From assembly GCA_016648135.1 (NCBI GenBank), contig JADDOH010002323.1, positions 217,370 to 281,369 of the forward strand: 64,000 nt of DNA. Reading direction: 5' to 3'. Positions 12,117 through 23,009 of the stretch are shown piece by piece. A program made the translations under genes and the position numbers. Position 1 is the stretch's first letter. Each line of letters starts with the position of its first letter. The DNA comes from Agrypnia vestita. Its lineage: Eukaryota; Arthropoda; Insecta; Trichoptera; Phryganeidae. The notes under the pieces were generated by a model. The model was not told the DNA's origin. It was given only the letters and a program-made list of their open reading frames with translations, and did no database searches.

Positions 12117-12608
12117 GATAACGCACTCGAGATATCGTCACGAGATGATAGAAGCTGAAAGAATTGCACGATTTTCCAGCACTCGACACCTTTTACAATG
12201 AATTGGAAATTACTACAAAGGTTTGGGATAATCTAATAGATTCCGGAAACATCGCGAAACGACATTGACCTTATAAAAGAGTGTCAGGCCCGCTGTGCCA
12301 ACAGTTTGATTTGACGTTTTGTGGAAGCCCATATAGATAAAGCGACAACGACAGCGAATCAAGAATAATCAATCGATTAGCGATAAAATACGAGAATAAC
12401 TACCGGCGAGCGAGACGTTTTCTAGTTCGAACCTGGGTGATTTAAGCAACGTGCATCGTAATGATAATTAGTGCGAATCACAATATTGATGTAATTTAAA
12501 GAATGGTGTTTCGATTAAATTCGGGTCCAGTGACTTTGGTGAATAAATAAAACGATAAATAATTTAGAGTATTTCATTTGCCTCCCACGGCTACCATCCC
12601 GTGATAGT
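12117..12608 (+). mobile_element. LTR-like unit 1 (solo LTR candidate)
   Basis: A TATA box (cttataaaaga, about 12270) lies ~35 nt upstream of an acagttt initiator-like site. Near the end come a cagtgac block and AATAAA (about 12542), then tttcatttgcctccc and a terminal cccgtgata. The same order with near-identical U5 sequence occurs at 13256-13857. TATA, initiator, poly(A) signal and a short U5 is the order of an insect LTR. I found no primer-binding site or gag-pol next to it. The 5' boundary is approximate. Confidence 0.4.
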
Positions 12609-13096
12609 ATTATAAAGAGATATGTATTTAAAATGTAAGGTTGGTGTGCCAAGCTTCTAAAGGACCCTTTCTCTTTCCACGACTCCTGCCTACCTGTCTC
12701 AATTTATTCCACCTTTCTGTGTTTTAAGATCTGGAGTATTTCTACGACGTACATCTCCAGGGTCACGAGGCCTCCCTGCGTATATTATTTTTCACAAAAG
12801 TGCCGCGTCTCTGCTATTCGGCGCCTTAACGAGACTATGCAAATTTCTGTATTCTTCATCGTTAATTTGTGTCATTTTCAAAACGTGGACTTTAACCAAA
12901 TTAATGTTCGTAAATGGATCCAGAGGCGCTTCGTACCACGCGCGAACTACTTCGTGAGATCTGTGAGGATCCTCATCACAGTCAAATGATTTACGAATGA
13001 AATTAAATATGATAGCATTTCTTTGAATGACCTAAAATTTCTAACACTCGAATAAATCTAATATTATTATTAGTAAAAGATAAAATTTAGTATGCA

Positions 13097-13175
13097 ATGC
13101 CAACTTATTCATCGCTGGTTTTGAGATTGGTTTCAAAGCACGTGGCGAAGCGCGTTTTATTAAATTAAAATATCT
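13097..13175. repeat. Dispersed repeat R3, copy 1
   Basis: The block ccaacttattcatcgctggt, followed by a ttga-a-tg-tttc block and a gcgaagc block, recurs at 14470-14548. It is non-coding and of unknown class. Confidence 0.5.
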
Positions 13176-13255
13176 AACGAAAGCTTTTTAGTAAATCTGA
13201 AATTGTTGTAAATAAAAAGATAAAATTAATATAATCCGATATGTAATACATATAC

Positions 13256-13857
13256 TGTAGCGAGTCAATTAACCTACTGATAACAACGATGTCACGCAAC
13301 GATGGTCAGTCAATTGTAACCGCAAACTGTTACGCACGCAATCCAGGGTTACTCATCTGTGACCGCATTATCTCTCTAAAGAATTCTACGACATTCCATC
13401 ACATAGTAAAATACACGTCAGATGAGTCTAGAACTTTCGTCAGGCTTCTCGTTACCTCTAGAATAAACATTTCTAAGGAATTTAGCTATAAAAAGAATCA
13501 TGCGACGCGGGCTCAGGCAATTCAGTTCGTGACTACAACAGTGCGAAATCCGTAGCGTAAAACTGTGTGATCAGTGAGTGATTCATGATATTACAACACA
13601 CAATATTAGTAAGCATGAAAACACAGTGTGACTACGGAGTTTACCAGAAGTGATCTGAGCAATAGAGACAGCGTTAAGTGCGAATTAAGGAACACTTCAA
13701 TAATAAATGTGTTAAATATTCGGAAGACATTTAGAGACAGTAAAATTACGAACCGTACTACAATATAACCTTTGTTCAGTGACTTTCTCTGGTAATAAAT
13801 TAAACTAAATTAACTTGCATTGTTTTCATTTGCCTCCAAAAGCCACGTCCCGTGACA
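13256..13857 (+). mobile_element. LTR-like unit 2 (solo LTR candidate)
   Basis: It starts tgtagcgagtc and ends cccgtgaca, giving the TG...CA boundaries of an LTR. Inside are a TATA box (gctataaaaag, near 13485) with a tcagtt initiator-like site ~40 nt downstream, and near the 3' end a tcagtgacttt block, AATAAA and tttcatttgcctcc. The last ~85 bp match LTR-like unit 1 while the rest does not, as expected for two members of one LTR superfamily. The flanking 5-mers (tatac, atatt) are not a perfect duplication. The open frame at 13289-13555 has no recognised family. Confidence 0.45.
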
Positions 13858-14108
13858 ATATTCCTCATTTCAACAATAGATTTTTTGTAATTTAATTTTA
13901 TGGATCAGTTAGTGTGCGTCCGTTCTGAGGAGGATACGGATGTATCGAAATTAATTAATCGAAAATGAAGGTGATTTTTACAAACTTTATCAGTTTCTTA
14001 AAATTAGTCAAATGTTTAAAAAAATATTTATAGAGGTATCATTACCAGCTGCAAAAATCTATCTATACTACCTGTTTCGTGAGAAAATACTGTAGATGTG
14101 TCTAGCTT

Positions 14109-14158
14109 AGTCTTAGTCTTAGTCCATTCGAATAGTCTTAGTCTTAGTCCATTCAAAT
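14109..14158. repeat. 25-bp tandem duplication
   Basis: The unit agtcttagtcttagtccatt plus caaat/cgaat occurs twice in direct succession. Confidence 0.8.
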
Positions 14159-14169
14159 AAACGAAAGAT

Positions 14170-14385
14170 TTTCCGATTTGAACATACGTATAAATTTAAA
14201 AAAATTGATAATACGTGGATGTTCTTACGATGGAATTGGTGAATTGGCATTGTGTAGAGTGGTCACTTAAGCCAGCTCACACAGGTTGTTAGCCCTAGAC
14301 TATCGTATAAGAAGACCTCCACACACGTTTTTCATATTCATAGCATCTGTGAGACTTCTATAATTAATCTTGATTAAATCATTTT
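14170..14385. repeat. Dispersed repeat R1, copy c
   Basis: Best-preserved partner of 7612-7830. The shared blocks are gtggatgttcttac, cacttaagccagctcaca and gagacttctataatt in the same order. There is no coding frame. Confidence 0.55.
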
Positions 14386-14469
14386 CTTTATCAGTTTCAT
14401 AAAATTAATTAAATATTTTAAATTCCGTATCTATGGATTTGTTTCGTGCAATGATTATTTTTCTACGAA

Positions 14470-14548
14470 TACCAACTTATTCATTGCTGGTTTTGAAACT
14501 GACTTCGAAACACGCTGCGAAGCACATTGTATTAAATTTTAATTTCAT
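14470..14548. repeat. Dispersed repeat R3, copy 2
   Basis: Second copy of the sequence at 13097-13175, with the same order of blocks and about 80 percent apparent identity. Confidence 0.5.
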
Positions 14549-14549
14549 T

Positions 14550-17200
14550 ATAGGCCACGACACATAGGCGTCGCGACGCCTTGTCTCACAATATTCGGAT
14601 CAAAGCCTACCGTTTGTTATGTCAATGTCACTAGGGTTAGGCCGTCCAAGACACTGTGTCTATCTTTTAGAATCAAATTGATTTGTAATTTTATTATATA
14701 TAGGTGTTAGATTATGACGTGATTGATATAATATCTGAAAATAGATAATTGAATTGAAACTTTTGTTGCGATAATTTTTGATGAATTTAAATTTACATAT
14801 ATTTAAAATTTCTCATTGAATACCATACTCCATGTTTTGTAAATTAGCGTGCGTGTTCCAGAAGGTACTATTGCTTTTGTGAATTTTTTGTTATCTTAAG
14901 TAAATTTCTTGATTTTTTAATTGTGTCTCTCCAATGAAAATGGCTATGTCGCATCAGTTTGATTTTTCATTCAATAAATGATAAGCACTGATAAAGAGAA
15001 TAATAAACATTAATAAAGTAATAACTTATATATATTTTTGAAGTGGCGAAATTGTGCACCGTTTGATACACAATTTTTTAAAACATTCATATTATAAGTT
15101 TAGAACCAAAATATGGCTTATTCATTTCATTTTTATTTTAAAGTAAATTTATGCATTACTCCGATGCAGTGTATCAGTTTCCTTTCAAATTACCTACAAA
15201 GATTGCGTTAGCCACCAAACTGGACTTTTATTTATTTTTTTATATATAAGTTGATTGGAATATTCCATTCTCACCTTTTATTCACACTGAACCGCATCAG
15301 GCGGACTTACATCAAACTATTCCCGCGACAAATGTTAACAATAGTTAGGTTAACAAAAATATAGTTTAAAAAATCTTATTACTATTGTTTTTAAAGTTAT
15401 TTTCTTTTGGCGCATTGATGGTAGAATTTTTATTGTAACGGAAGTTGCGCACGCACAGTGTGCGCATTATAGCCGGAATGCGTGTAGCGAGAAACAGCAT
15501 GTAGCGGGAATGCGAGACCACAAAATGCGCGCGCATCCATTTATCACTTAAATTAGTGTTCATCATATATTCATTCGATATTCAAGGCGGCTGTTAAATT
15601 TGTATAGTTTCGAAATTTGAATATGAAACCGTTTTAGGCCAAAAATCGATAAAACAGGAAAGTGGTTAAACACTCGGACTTTTTTTGAAAATGCACTTTG
15701 ATTAGTCGCATCGCACCATATGTTTGCGAAGCTGCGGCGATAAATGTCTTCGAATCGTCGTAACACGTCGAAGACATTTATCTCTTATTTTAGTTATTAC
15801 AAGCCAATAGTTTTACATTTTACAACTTTAAAATCAAATATTAATAATTCAACTACATTAAAGTGTTATCGATTATATTTATCATTTCTCTAGACATCGT
15901 TTTATTGTATTAATATGCATTTTAACCAATATGTAAATATGAATCATTACAAATACGCCAAAGAATTAAACTTCTACCGCGCGTACGTAAGTACACGCTT
16001 CCCCATTTTTTTTGTTTACATAAGAAAATATACAGTACAGTTTAATATATGTATAATATGTCTAAACCGTTAATTTTTAATACGACCAGTGAAGTTTCCT
16101 GGGATTATTGTTAATTGACATATATTTTACCCAAACTAAACCTTATATTGCACAAACATCGAATGATTTTATATTGCTATAATATTGAGAGTCCCTCTTA
16201 ATCATCAGATATATGTTGTTAATAACTAATCTAAATACAGCGTGCCTTCAAGCTATTCAAATAGAGGGGTGGGGCATGGATGGGGAGGGTTTTATATGGT
16301 CGTTCATACAAACATACACAGTAGGGATGAAGTGTTAAAAAAGTGACGTTATTCATAGTGTTTTTTCCGATTTTTTTTTAGATTTCTACAAGTTGTTCTT
16401 ACTAATCCTTTATAAATTACCGAGTGGATAAGTTTTAATTTGTGACTATCGATGTTATATTTTAGTGGAAATTAATAAAAGACCTTACAATAGTTTTAAA
16501 AGCGGGATAAAATGGTGTAAGTTGACAATTAACAACCACGGGTCACCTACAGCCAACGCAAATATATGAATTAATAATATACCGTTGTGACCAGTCCGTT
16601 CTAGTAAAAGCTGTGATAATTTTAAGTGATAATTTATGAAATGTCAACCGTAATACGTGGTAGCAAGTTACGAGAATGGTATTATTTTGTACATTTTGTA
16701 TTTTTTGTACATTTCCAAGACCGAAATTCACGGGTATGAAACGGGCAAAGAAACAAACCTCATAAACCGCGGCCCGTCGATGATGGCCCCTTGTTGCTGA
16801 AATTCTTCTCTCGATAATTTTTCGCTTCAACCATTTTGCTACAGCACTTAGTCTGGAAGAAGGGATGAGTAAAAAGAAAATAATACCTTATTTTTCTTTA
16901 TTAATTATACTTTATTTAGGGTGAAAATATTTCTTATTATACGCTCTTATTATGTGGGGTATCGATTTTTTTTTATTTCATTGTCTTCTCCGTGTAATAT
17001 ATACATACTAGAAATTATGCGTGAAAAATTAATAAGTTTTAGAAGATCAATTTATTTTTAAAAAATCGATAAAAGTACAATATTATAACGTTTTTTATAT
17101 TTGATTTGATATATTGTTAATCTATTTCCCTATAAATTACACAATTTTGTCTTCCGTTCATGTATTTTGAGTTAAAAGTATCTACCTATTTAGAGTTCTT
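14550..17200. other. Intergenic DNA
   Basis: AT-rich DNA with a few CG-bearing patches (14560-14640, 15440-15540). Short open frames on the minus strand at 15366-15766 and 16543-16830 have no family I recognise. A 44-nt hairpin at 15739-15782 is listed separately. Confidence 0.4.
15739..15782. repeat. Hairpin with 15-bp arms
   Basis: The block gataaatgtcttcga (15739-15753) is the exact complement of 15768-15782, with a 14-nt loop. It may be one end of an unrecognised small element. Confidence 0.6.
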
Positions 17201-17202
17201 TT

Positions 17203-17362
17203 CATTTAAGAAAGACAATCGATTTAGTATGTATGTAAGCCGTGCGTACGAGGCACATTGTTTCGTTGTGTTGGTGTTTGTACCCTTAAACACTAACACA
17301 ACGAAACAATGTGCGTCGTACGCATGGCTTACACATACTAATCCAATTGTCTTTCTTAAATG
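17203..17362. mobile_element. 160-bp near-perfect foldback hairpin
   Basis: The two ~75-nt arms (17203-17278 and about 17287-17362) are reverse complements with few mismatches. For example cattgtttcgttgtgttggt on the left is answered by its complement on the right, and the loop is only about 8-10 nt. The termini read catttaagaaag and ctttcttaaatg. As a transcript it would be one long, almost perfectly paired stem. A MITE is the simplest reading; a small-RNA-producing hairpin is possible. Confidence 0.7.
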
Positions 17363-17364
17363 GA

Positions 17365-18220
17365 AAGACTTATACCTACCTAGCGTGATGTCGATCAAAG
17401 ATGTTCTACATTAAAATTTATTCAAACAATTCCTAAGAATAATATAAAATTATTTTTGTAATTAAAAAATAAAATTGTAATTCAATAGAATAAATTTGTT
17501 ATTAATAGATTTTTCTTGTTTTTCAGATTGCTCTAATCATTAGAACATTCTGAATCATATCTCAGATGACTTTTTTATAAAAAATATCTATTTTATATGT
17601 CATAATTCTGGTCTTAAATTAGAAAATTTGAAATCGTTAAAAATAATTAAAGTATCTAAAAATAATCAAAATATTTTAAATAATAAACTGAATTTAACCT
17701 CCCATCCTATCCTAAAAATATGTCCAATATTTTCCAATATTTAATCTTTTCATCATATTTCGTTTTAATATTTTTACAATGTATGTTTAAGATTAGTTTT
17801 TATCACGATGATAAAGGAAATGATTGTTTAATGTACAATTTTATAAATATGCGGATTTAAAAATATAGTTGATTTGTTATTCATATTTTTAAACATCAAA
17901 CACAAATTTATTAGTGTGCAGTTAAAGCATGAGACATTTCAGCTGTGCACGGTTTGTAACTTACAATAATGCTATGCTGTGTTGTGTTGTGGGTAATGCC
18001 ACGTGTTATATGTTCAATGCACGCGAGATGTGGTATTCTTTTTCAACCGCGTTTAGGCTTTGTAAATAAACAAGTATATTTGAAAAATTTCCACGTTGCA
18101 CTTTAGACACACATTTGTGTTTGGCTTTGTGTAAATTAATGAAAAAGCATAATACTCGTGTTACACTAAGCAAAAACTTGTTAAAGATAAATTAAATTAG
18201 CTACCTTTGCAGTTGTTAAT
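17365..18220. other. AT-rich intergenic DNA
   Basis: Nothing recognisable is seen. A tgtgttgtgttgtg simple-repeat patch occurs near 17980. Confidence 0.45.
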
Positions 18221-18221
18221 C

Positions 18222-18753
18222 ATATACAGGGTTATTTGTAAAACAATATTAACCTCGCAGGACTATATTCCTGCCTTGATTATGAGTCGAAAATGTTCAA
18301 GCTATTATGACCTAATGTCAATAGTTAAGGAGATATTCGACATCAAAGTATGCTTTTTTTTTCAATATTTCTGACTTATTTTTTGTAAAACGTTGAACTA
18401 TCATTCCAGTAACTCATATCGATTACGAAAAATTCATTGGTTTCAATACAAGATAAATAAAATGATAAAAACCCTGAAAAATTCCAATTGGAATGTTTTC
18501 CAATTTTATTTTTTTATTTGACTTGTATTAAAGGGAATGAATTTTTCGTATTCGATATAAGTTACTGTAATGATAGTCCAACGTTTTCCAAAAAATAAGT
18601 CAGGAATATTGAATAAAAAAATACAAACTTTGATGTCGCTATCTCCTTAACTATTGATATTAGGTCATAATAGCTTGAACATTTTCGACTCCTAATCAAG
18701 GCAGGAATATAGTCCTGCGAGGTTAATAATGTTTTACAAATAACCCTGTATAT
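18222..18753. repeat. Foldback element, family FB1, copy B (best preserved)
   Basis: The ends are perfect inverted repeats: atacagggttatttgtaaaa (from 18224) is matched by its complement ending at 18751. Both arms then carry the cctcgcaggactatattcct block, the gtcgaaaatgttcaagctat block and a gacatcaaagt block in mirror order, meeting near 18490. The arms are ~250 bp each. There is no coding frame. Copies A and C share the same internal blocks. Confidence 0.8.
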
Positions 18754-18754
18754 A

Positions 18755-19655
18755 TATATCCACGCTCACAAGCTTTATCTGGTGAATTTAGCAGCATGGC
18801 AGAATTAACAGCATGGCTCCAGAACTTCAACGGACTGTATACCTAATGGATTGTGTATGATGGATAGATTCGCTCAGTAGTGATCTTAAACATTGAAACG
18901 AGACCAAGCATTTATGCCAGAATAGAAAGTCGAACAGATTGATAATAGTAGCCGACCATAGATAAACGGGACAAGACGAGAAGAAAGATGAAGAAAATTG
19001 AATTTCATTTGCTCGTAGTAGGTACCTATTCTGCACTCTGTCGATATATAATTGCTTAAAATATTACCGGAAAAATTTAAAATATATTGGAGAAAACTGC
19101 AACCAATCGTAACGGGTTAGGCTATTCTAGAATATCAAGGTAATAGACAGACAGACGTTGCTGGTATACTCGTACGTTTAGAGATTCCACGATCGCATCA
19201 TCTACACTATTATGCAGTGTGGAAAGTCCTCTTTAGCCTGCATCAAAAACGCAAAGCTCTCTTCGCATCCGTTAACGTTGTGCTCATATTGGGGCCAAGG
19301 CCTAACGGTACTCTAAAGGTCAAAATAATACGCAAGAGCCGTTTATGAAGCGGTCAATTTAAAAATACACCATTTTCTTTTCACTACCTCACTAAATTCA
19401 CATTTGATTTCGTGCAAAATTTTTTTCATGTATGATTGAGAAAGCACTTTTATCTTAATTAAGATATGTAATTTATACAATTTTATGTGTAATGTATTGG
19501 TATTTTTTAAATGTTTTTTAGAATTTTACTTATTTAAATTTTATATTATGTTTATTTATTAAGGAAACTAAAAATCCACTCTTTATCAGTCCTCCACATC
19601 AAAATCGCCATTGCTCTACGTATTTTGATTTGCGCGTCTTAATATTTTATATATA
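18755..19655. other. Intergenic DNA
   Basis: No recognised gene or element. The last ~20 bp before the LINE fragment are AT-rich. Confidence 0.4.
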
Positions 19656-19659
19656 GAGG

Positions 19660-19850
19660 ACACAGCACGATGGAGTAGATCCAGAAAGAGATTCTAGAGG
19701 AATCACGTAGCCAGGATGGACAGTGACAGACTCGTGCATACAGCTCCTAATGAAATCCCCTCTGGACGACGCCCACCGGGAAGACCACCTAAAAGATGAG
19801 GCGATAGCTGGACCTCGTAGGCGTAGTTTTCTGCACCACAAATCGACAGA
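19660..19850 (+). pseudogene. LINE ORF2 C-terminal fragment
   Basis: The plus-strand frame at 19713-19826 reads RMDSDRLV, then NEIPSGRRPPGRPPKR, a stop, and GDSWTS. The GRRPxGRPxKRW-D series after an ARMDSDRL block is the standard C-terminus of a group of insect non-LTR reverse transcriptases. The conserved W is lost to a stop codon (tga at 19797-19799). Nothing upstream matches RT, so the copy is strongly 5'-truncated. Confidence 0.6.
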
Positions 19851-19889
19851 TCTAAGAAAAGAAAAAGAATAATATTTTATAGGCGGCAT

Positions 19890-20770
19890 TTCTAATCAGT
19901 ACTAAAAAATATAAATTTCTAGATTTTTAAAAGAATTATTGATTTACCCAAAAAAACTTTTGACTAATTCACGCCGCCGCGCCGGGACAATTTTCCCACT
20001 TTATTAAATCCATAACATCTTTCACACAACTAATATATTTTTATTTTTAGTGAAGACACATTTTAGTGTGAAGCTGAAATGTTTCTGTGCATTTTCTGAG
20101 TAGTTTTAAATATTATCATGAAACTACTTTAGATAAAATTGATAGTTTTTTTTACAACTTGTTCTATTTTCCAAATTTTGTTCGCTACTGACCTTTCCGC
20201 GATTGAAAGTGCATACGTATGCACGTAGTACGCGGCGCGCTGTATGCAGGCCCGGCGACCCACATTATCCGGCCCGCGCCGTCGACGTGTTCCGAACTGA
20301 AAGTGTTCCAAGGCTGGCCGTTCCAGCAAAGGAAAACGTTGCCGGAAATACCCGTTATTTGGAGCAAAACTGTACACAGATCCAACATTGTTAATTGGCT
20401 GCCTCCGCTAGCATTCGGCAAAACCATTTTCCTAGGGGTAGCCAATTTAACCAGTGGCCACCCATCGGCTTCAAATGAATGTGCCTTAACATTCGTTATT
20501 TATTATTTTTTAAAGAAATTTTTATATATTATATATTTATTTATTTTATTTGGAAGACAAACAAATGGTTTGTACCAAAATAAGAAATTGAAAGAAGGTA
20601 TTATTTTCGCACCATTTGAGATATGGACCGTTGAAGCGCCCCTTCATGATTCTTTTTTGCTTTTTTATACGAGACACTAATTCTGTATTCTAATTAAAAT
20701 TTCTAATATTTTCGTTATATCTATTTTTCATATTTTTTCCACAATATTAAAATTCGCTGACCCTTAGAAT
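19890..20770. other. Intergenic DNA with a GC-rich island at 20200-20460
   Basis: The island is GC-richer than its flanks and has long open frames on both strands, so strand and coding status are ambiguous. On the minus strand a good splice-donor match (aaag|gtcagt, near 20190) ends one frame that begins near 20445. I do not recognise any protein family. It could be a host exon or an old repeat. Confidence 0.3.
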
Positions 20771-20774
20771 TAAA

Positions 20775-20965
20775 CGCCCTTAAGACGATGATCGTCTTGC
20801 ACCAAATTTCACCATTTTTTCTCATATCTTCTCTTGCGTTTTTTATCACATATATTTTGAAAACGAACTTCTTATTAAAATGACACAAACGAAATTATTT
20901 AATAATTTAATAAATAACCAAACCTACGACGTTTTAATCATGAAGAAAATTGCTGCACTTTCTTT
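20775..20965. mobile_element. MITE M1, truncated copy 2
   Basis: Shares with 10207-10650 a cttaagacgat-cgtcttgca terminus, the tttttctcatatctt block and the aaccaaaccWacgaYgttt block, but the opposite end is missing. Confidence 0.5.
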
Positions 20966-21039
20966 TTCATATACTATCTTATTCGATAGATATATATAGA
21001 TAGATATATATATATAGATAATATATCTATTATTATATA

Positions 21040-21235
21040 TGGACTAAAAAGGGCCTCAAAAGGTGCCTTACTGGTGGGAGACTTCCATGTCACCCGCGAA
21101 CAAGTACGGCTAGTCTGTAACTTTTGAGGCCTTTTAAGCCTTGACAATGGCACGTGATACCTTGTCGAAACGTCGGCCTAGGTCTTCTCAGGGAGACCAT
21201 CTACAGAAAACGCGAGGGAGTCCAGAAGTTACTTT
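21040..21235 (+). repeat. Penelope-type terminal repeat remnant
   Basis: Contains ttgtcgaaacgtcggcc (about 21161-21177), the GAAAC-GUC-GGC box common to the Penelope-like terminal repeats elsewhere in this window, preceded by gccttgacaa so that gacaa...ttgtc can pair as a stem. A gggcctcaaaag/cttttgaggcc inverted pair brackets the left part. There is no coding frame. Confidence 0.45.
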
Positions 21236-21313
21236 TGTTACATATATATATGTTAGTTCTAAGTACTTTGGGGGTAACCCGCGTCAAATTCTGGTCGTCA
21301 GGACCAGTCGTCT

Positions 21314-21353
21314 GCCGACGTTTCGAACAGATCTCACTGTTCATCTTCAGGGC
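21314..21353 (-). ncRNA. Hammerhead-ribozyme-like motif (PLE-A, left arm)
   Basis: Inverted copy of the motif at 22441-22480: GCC, CUGAAGA, a 6-bp stem gaacag/ctgttc, GAAAC, GUC, GGC, read on the minus strand. Confidence 0.45.
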
Positions 21354-21807
21354 GCCTTGTCGATGAGCTGCTTCTCCAAAAAGCGTACAACCGTTTGGGT
21401 CCGGAGCTCACCGTCAAGTGAAAGTTTGAAAAATTCTGCGTCAGGTGTTTGTGGAGGAGTGGGTTTCTCCAGCGACGCCGTTAATGTGTTTTGCTCGGCT
21501 TCTAGTAATCCGTATATTTACTTTATTATCGTCATTATACAATATTGAGAAGGTTGGATTTTCTAATTGCTTCGGTGTTTTCATCGTGATTTCTGGTTTA
21601 TTATTATTAAAATTATTTGTATTAGAAATTTGATTATTATTATTAAGAATGTTACTCCATGCGGTCGGAATTCGAATGCTATCGTCTCTGTTGTTCATTA
21701 TACTATTATTTCTTTTATTTATTTCAATTGCCTCTCTGTAGATTCTAAATGTTTCATTATTGAGGCGGGCAACTACTTTTGAGTTGTCGAAGTCTATTTT
21801 ATGATTC

Positions 21808-22353
21808 TCTCCGAAGGATAAAATACCTCTAGAATCGCACGGGGTATACGAAATACCATGCGGTGACTGTAACAAAACCTACATAGGAAGGTCAAACCGA
21901 AGAATCTCGGCACGCGTCTCTGAACATCGCGTAGATATAAAAAATCGGAAACTAACTTCTTCCCTTGTCCACCACTCTCTAACGGAGAATCATAAAATAG
22001 ACTTCGACAACTCAAAAGTAGTTGCCCGCCTCAATAATGAAACATTTAGAATCTACAGAGAGGCAATTGAAATAAATAAAAGAAATAATAGTATAATGAA
22101 CAACAGAGACGATAGCATTCGAATTCCGACCGCATGGAGTAACATTCTTAATAATAATAATCAAATTTCTAATACAAATAATTTTAATAATAATAAACCA
22201 GAAATCACGATGAAAACACCGAAGCAATTAGAAAATCCAACCTTCTCAATATTGTATAATGACGATAATAAAGTAAATATACGGATTACTAGAAGCCGAG
22301 CAAAACACATTAACGGCGTCGCTGGAGAAACCCACTCCTCCACAAACACCTGA
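21808..22353 (+). pseudogene. GIY-YIG endonuclease C-terminal domain of a Penelope-like element
   Basis: The open frame reads SHGVYEIPCGDCNKTYIGRS at 21835-21894, then RRISARVSEH. GVY...YIG are the GIY-YIG catalytic-core tyrosine/glycine motifs, CGDC is the Cys pair typical of this family, and R-x-x-EH follows at the expected distance. In Penelope-like elements this domain follows the reverse transcriptase and makes the nick used for target priming. Here the frame has no RT upstream and simply opens inside the centre of an inverted repeat, so it is a truncated remnant. The Asn-rich tail (NNN runs near 22150-22195) is less conserved. The frame ends at TGA 22351-22353, just before the terminal repeat. 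Confidence 0.75.
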
Positions 22354-22440
22354 CGCAGAATTTTTCAAACTTTCACTTGACGGTGGGCTCCGGACCCAAA
22401 CGGTTGTACGCTTTTTGGAGAAGCAGCTCATCGACAAGGC

Positions 22441-22480
22441 GCCCTGAAGATGAACAGTGAGATCTGTTCGAAACGTCGGC
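22441..22480 (+). ncRNA. Hammerhead-ribozyme-like motif (PLE-A, right arm)
   Basis: In order: gcc (one side of stem I), ctgaaga (CUGANGA core), a stem gaacag/ctgttc with a loop, gaaac (GAAA core plus C), gtc (cleavage triplet), ggc (other side of stem I). There is one extra U between CUGANGA and the stem. Stem III would be minimal (C-G only), so activity would probably need a dimer. Hammerheads are known in Penelope-like elements; function here is inferred. Confidence 0.5.
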
Positions 22481-22681
22481 AGACGACTGGTCCTGACGAC
22501 CAGAATTTGACGCGGGTTACCCCCAAAGTAGTTAGAACTAACATATTTTGTACCCGTGAAAGCCTTAGATTTAACATATATATATATATATGTTTAAATA
22601 GAGATGCGAACACGGAATACGTGTCACATAAATATTTTTATTATTTTCAAACTAAGCTAAACGCTTGTGCTATGAAAACTT

Positions 22682-22757
22682 GCTGGTACGGAGTGAGGTT
22701 CGAATCCACGACCTTTGGATCACGAAGCGAGAGTCCTAACCACAAGACCAACAAGCT
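22682..22757 (-). repeat. tRNA-derived SINE-like repeat, copy 1
   Basis: The minus strand reads ggtcttgtggttaggac, a tRNA-Glu/Asp-like D arm (pol III A box), then ggattcgaacc (B box) 40 nt later. The anticodon stem does not pair properly, so it is not a functional tRNA. A parallel copy lies at 22922-23000, and both are followed by caattattattc. Confidence 0.6.
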
Positions 22758-22830
22758 ACTCAATTATTATTCGGTGGCCACCAATCGCGCGAGTTTTTCA
22801 ACCCGGATGTGCGTTTTCTTCCTGCACGTA

Positions 22831-22883
22831 TTTTTTTATGAATGCAAATACGAAAAACGTATCGTATTTGCATTCATAAAAAA
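22831..22883. repeat. Perfect hairpin, 22-bp arms
   Basis: The arm ttttttatgaatgcaaatac plus ga is matched exactly by its complement ending at 22883, with a loop of about 8 nt. It lies between the two tRNA-like repeats. Confidence 0.7.
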
Positions 22884-22921
22884 CTAAACTACCGCTTATT
22901 CTATGAAAATGGGTCTAACTT

Positions 22922-23000
22922 GGTGATTTTTTGGAATGGGGCTCGAACCAATGACCACTGTGTCACTAGGCGAGCGTCTTAACCACTAGACCTACAAGCT
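22922..23000 (-). repeat. tRNA-derived SINE-like repeat, copy 2
   Basis: The minus strand reads ggtctagtggttaagacg (A box) and ggttcgagcccc (B box), with the same spacing as copy 1 about 240 bp away. No intact anticodon arm is present. Confidence 0.6.
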
Positions 23001-23009
23001 GATCAATTA

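Larger units (their letters stand above)
21249..22546 (+). mobile_element. Penelope-like element fragment (PLE-A) within a ~560-bp inverted repeat
   Basis: The sequence at 21249-21808 is an almost exact reverse complement of 21987-22546, with a 178-bp unique centre. The right arm plus the centre encode the C-terminus of a GIY-YIG protein. The left arm is an inverted duplicate of the last ~110 codons and the terminal repeat. Both outer ends read inward from tttgggggtaacccgcg. Penelope-like elements commonly carry inverted, 5'-truncated partial copies of themselves, and this fits. RT motifs are absent. Confidence 0.75.

Noticed and set aside
15366..15766. Two adjacent minus-strand frames
   Set aside because: Composition is not protein-like and a hairpin lies at one end; more likely a decayed DNA element.
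16543..16830. 95-codon minus-strand frame
   Set aside because: No family, no coding-like composition beyond its first ~25 codons, and no supported start or splice site.
17160..17414. Open frames on both strands, nearly the same peptide
   Set aside because: They are an artefact of the 160-bp palindrome.
22682..23000. Functional tRNA genes
   Set aside because: A and B boxes are present, but the anticodon stems do not pair and no acceptor stem can be drawn; they are SINE-like.
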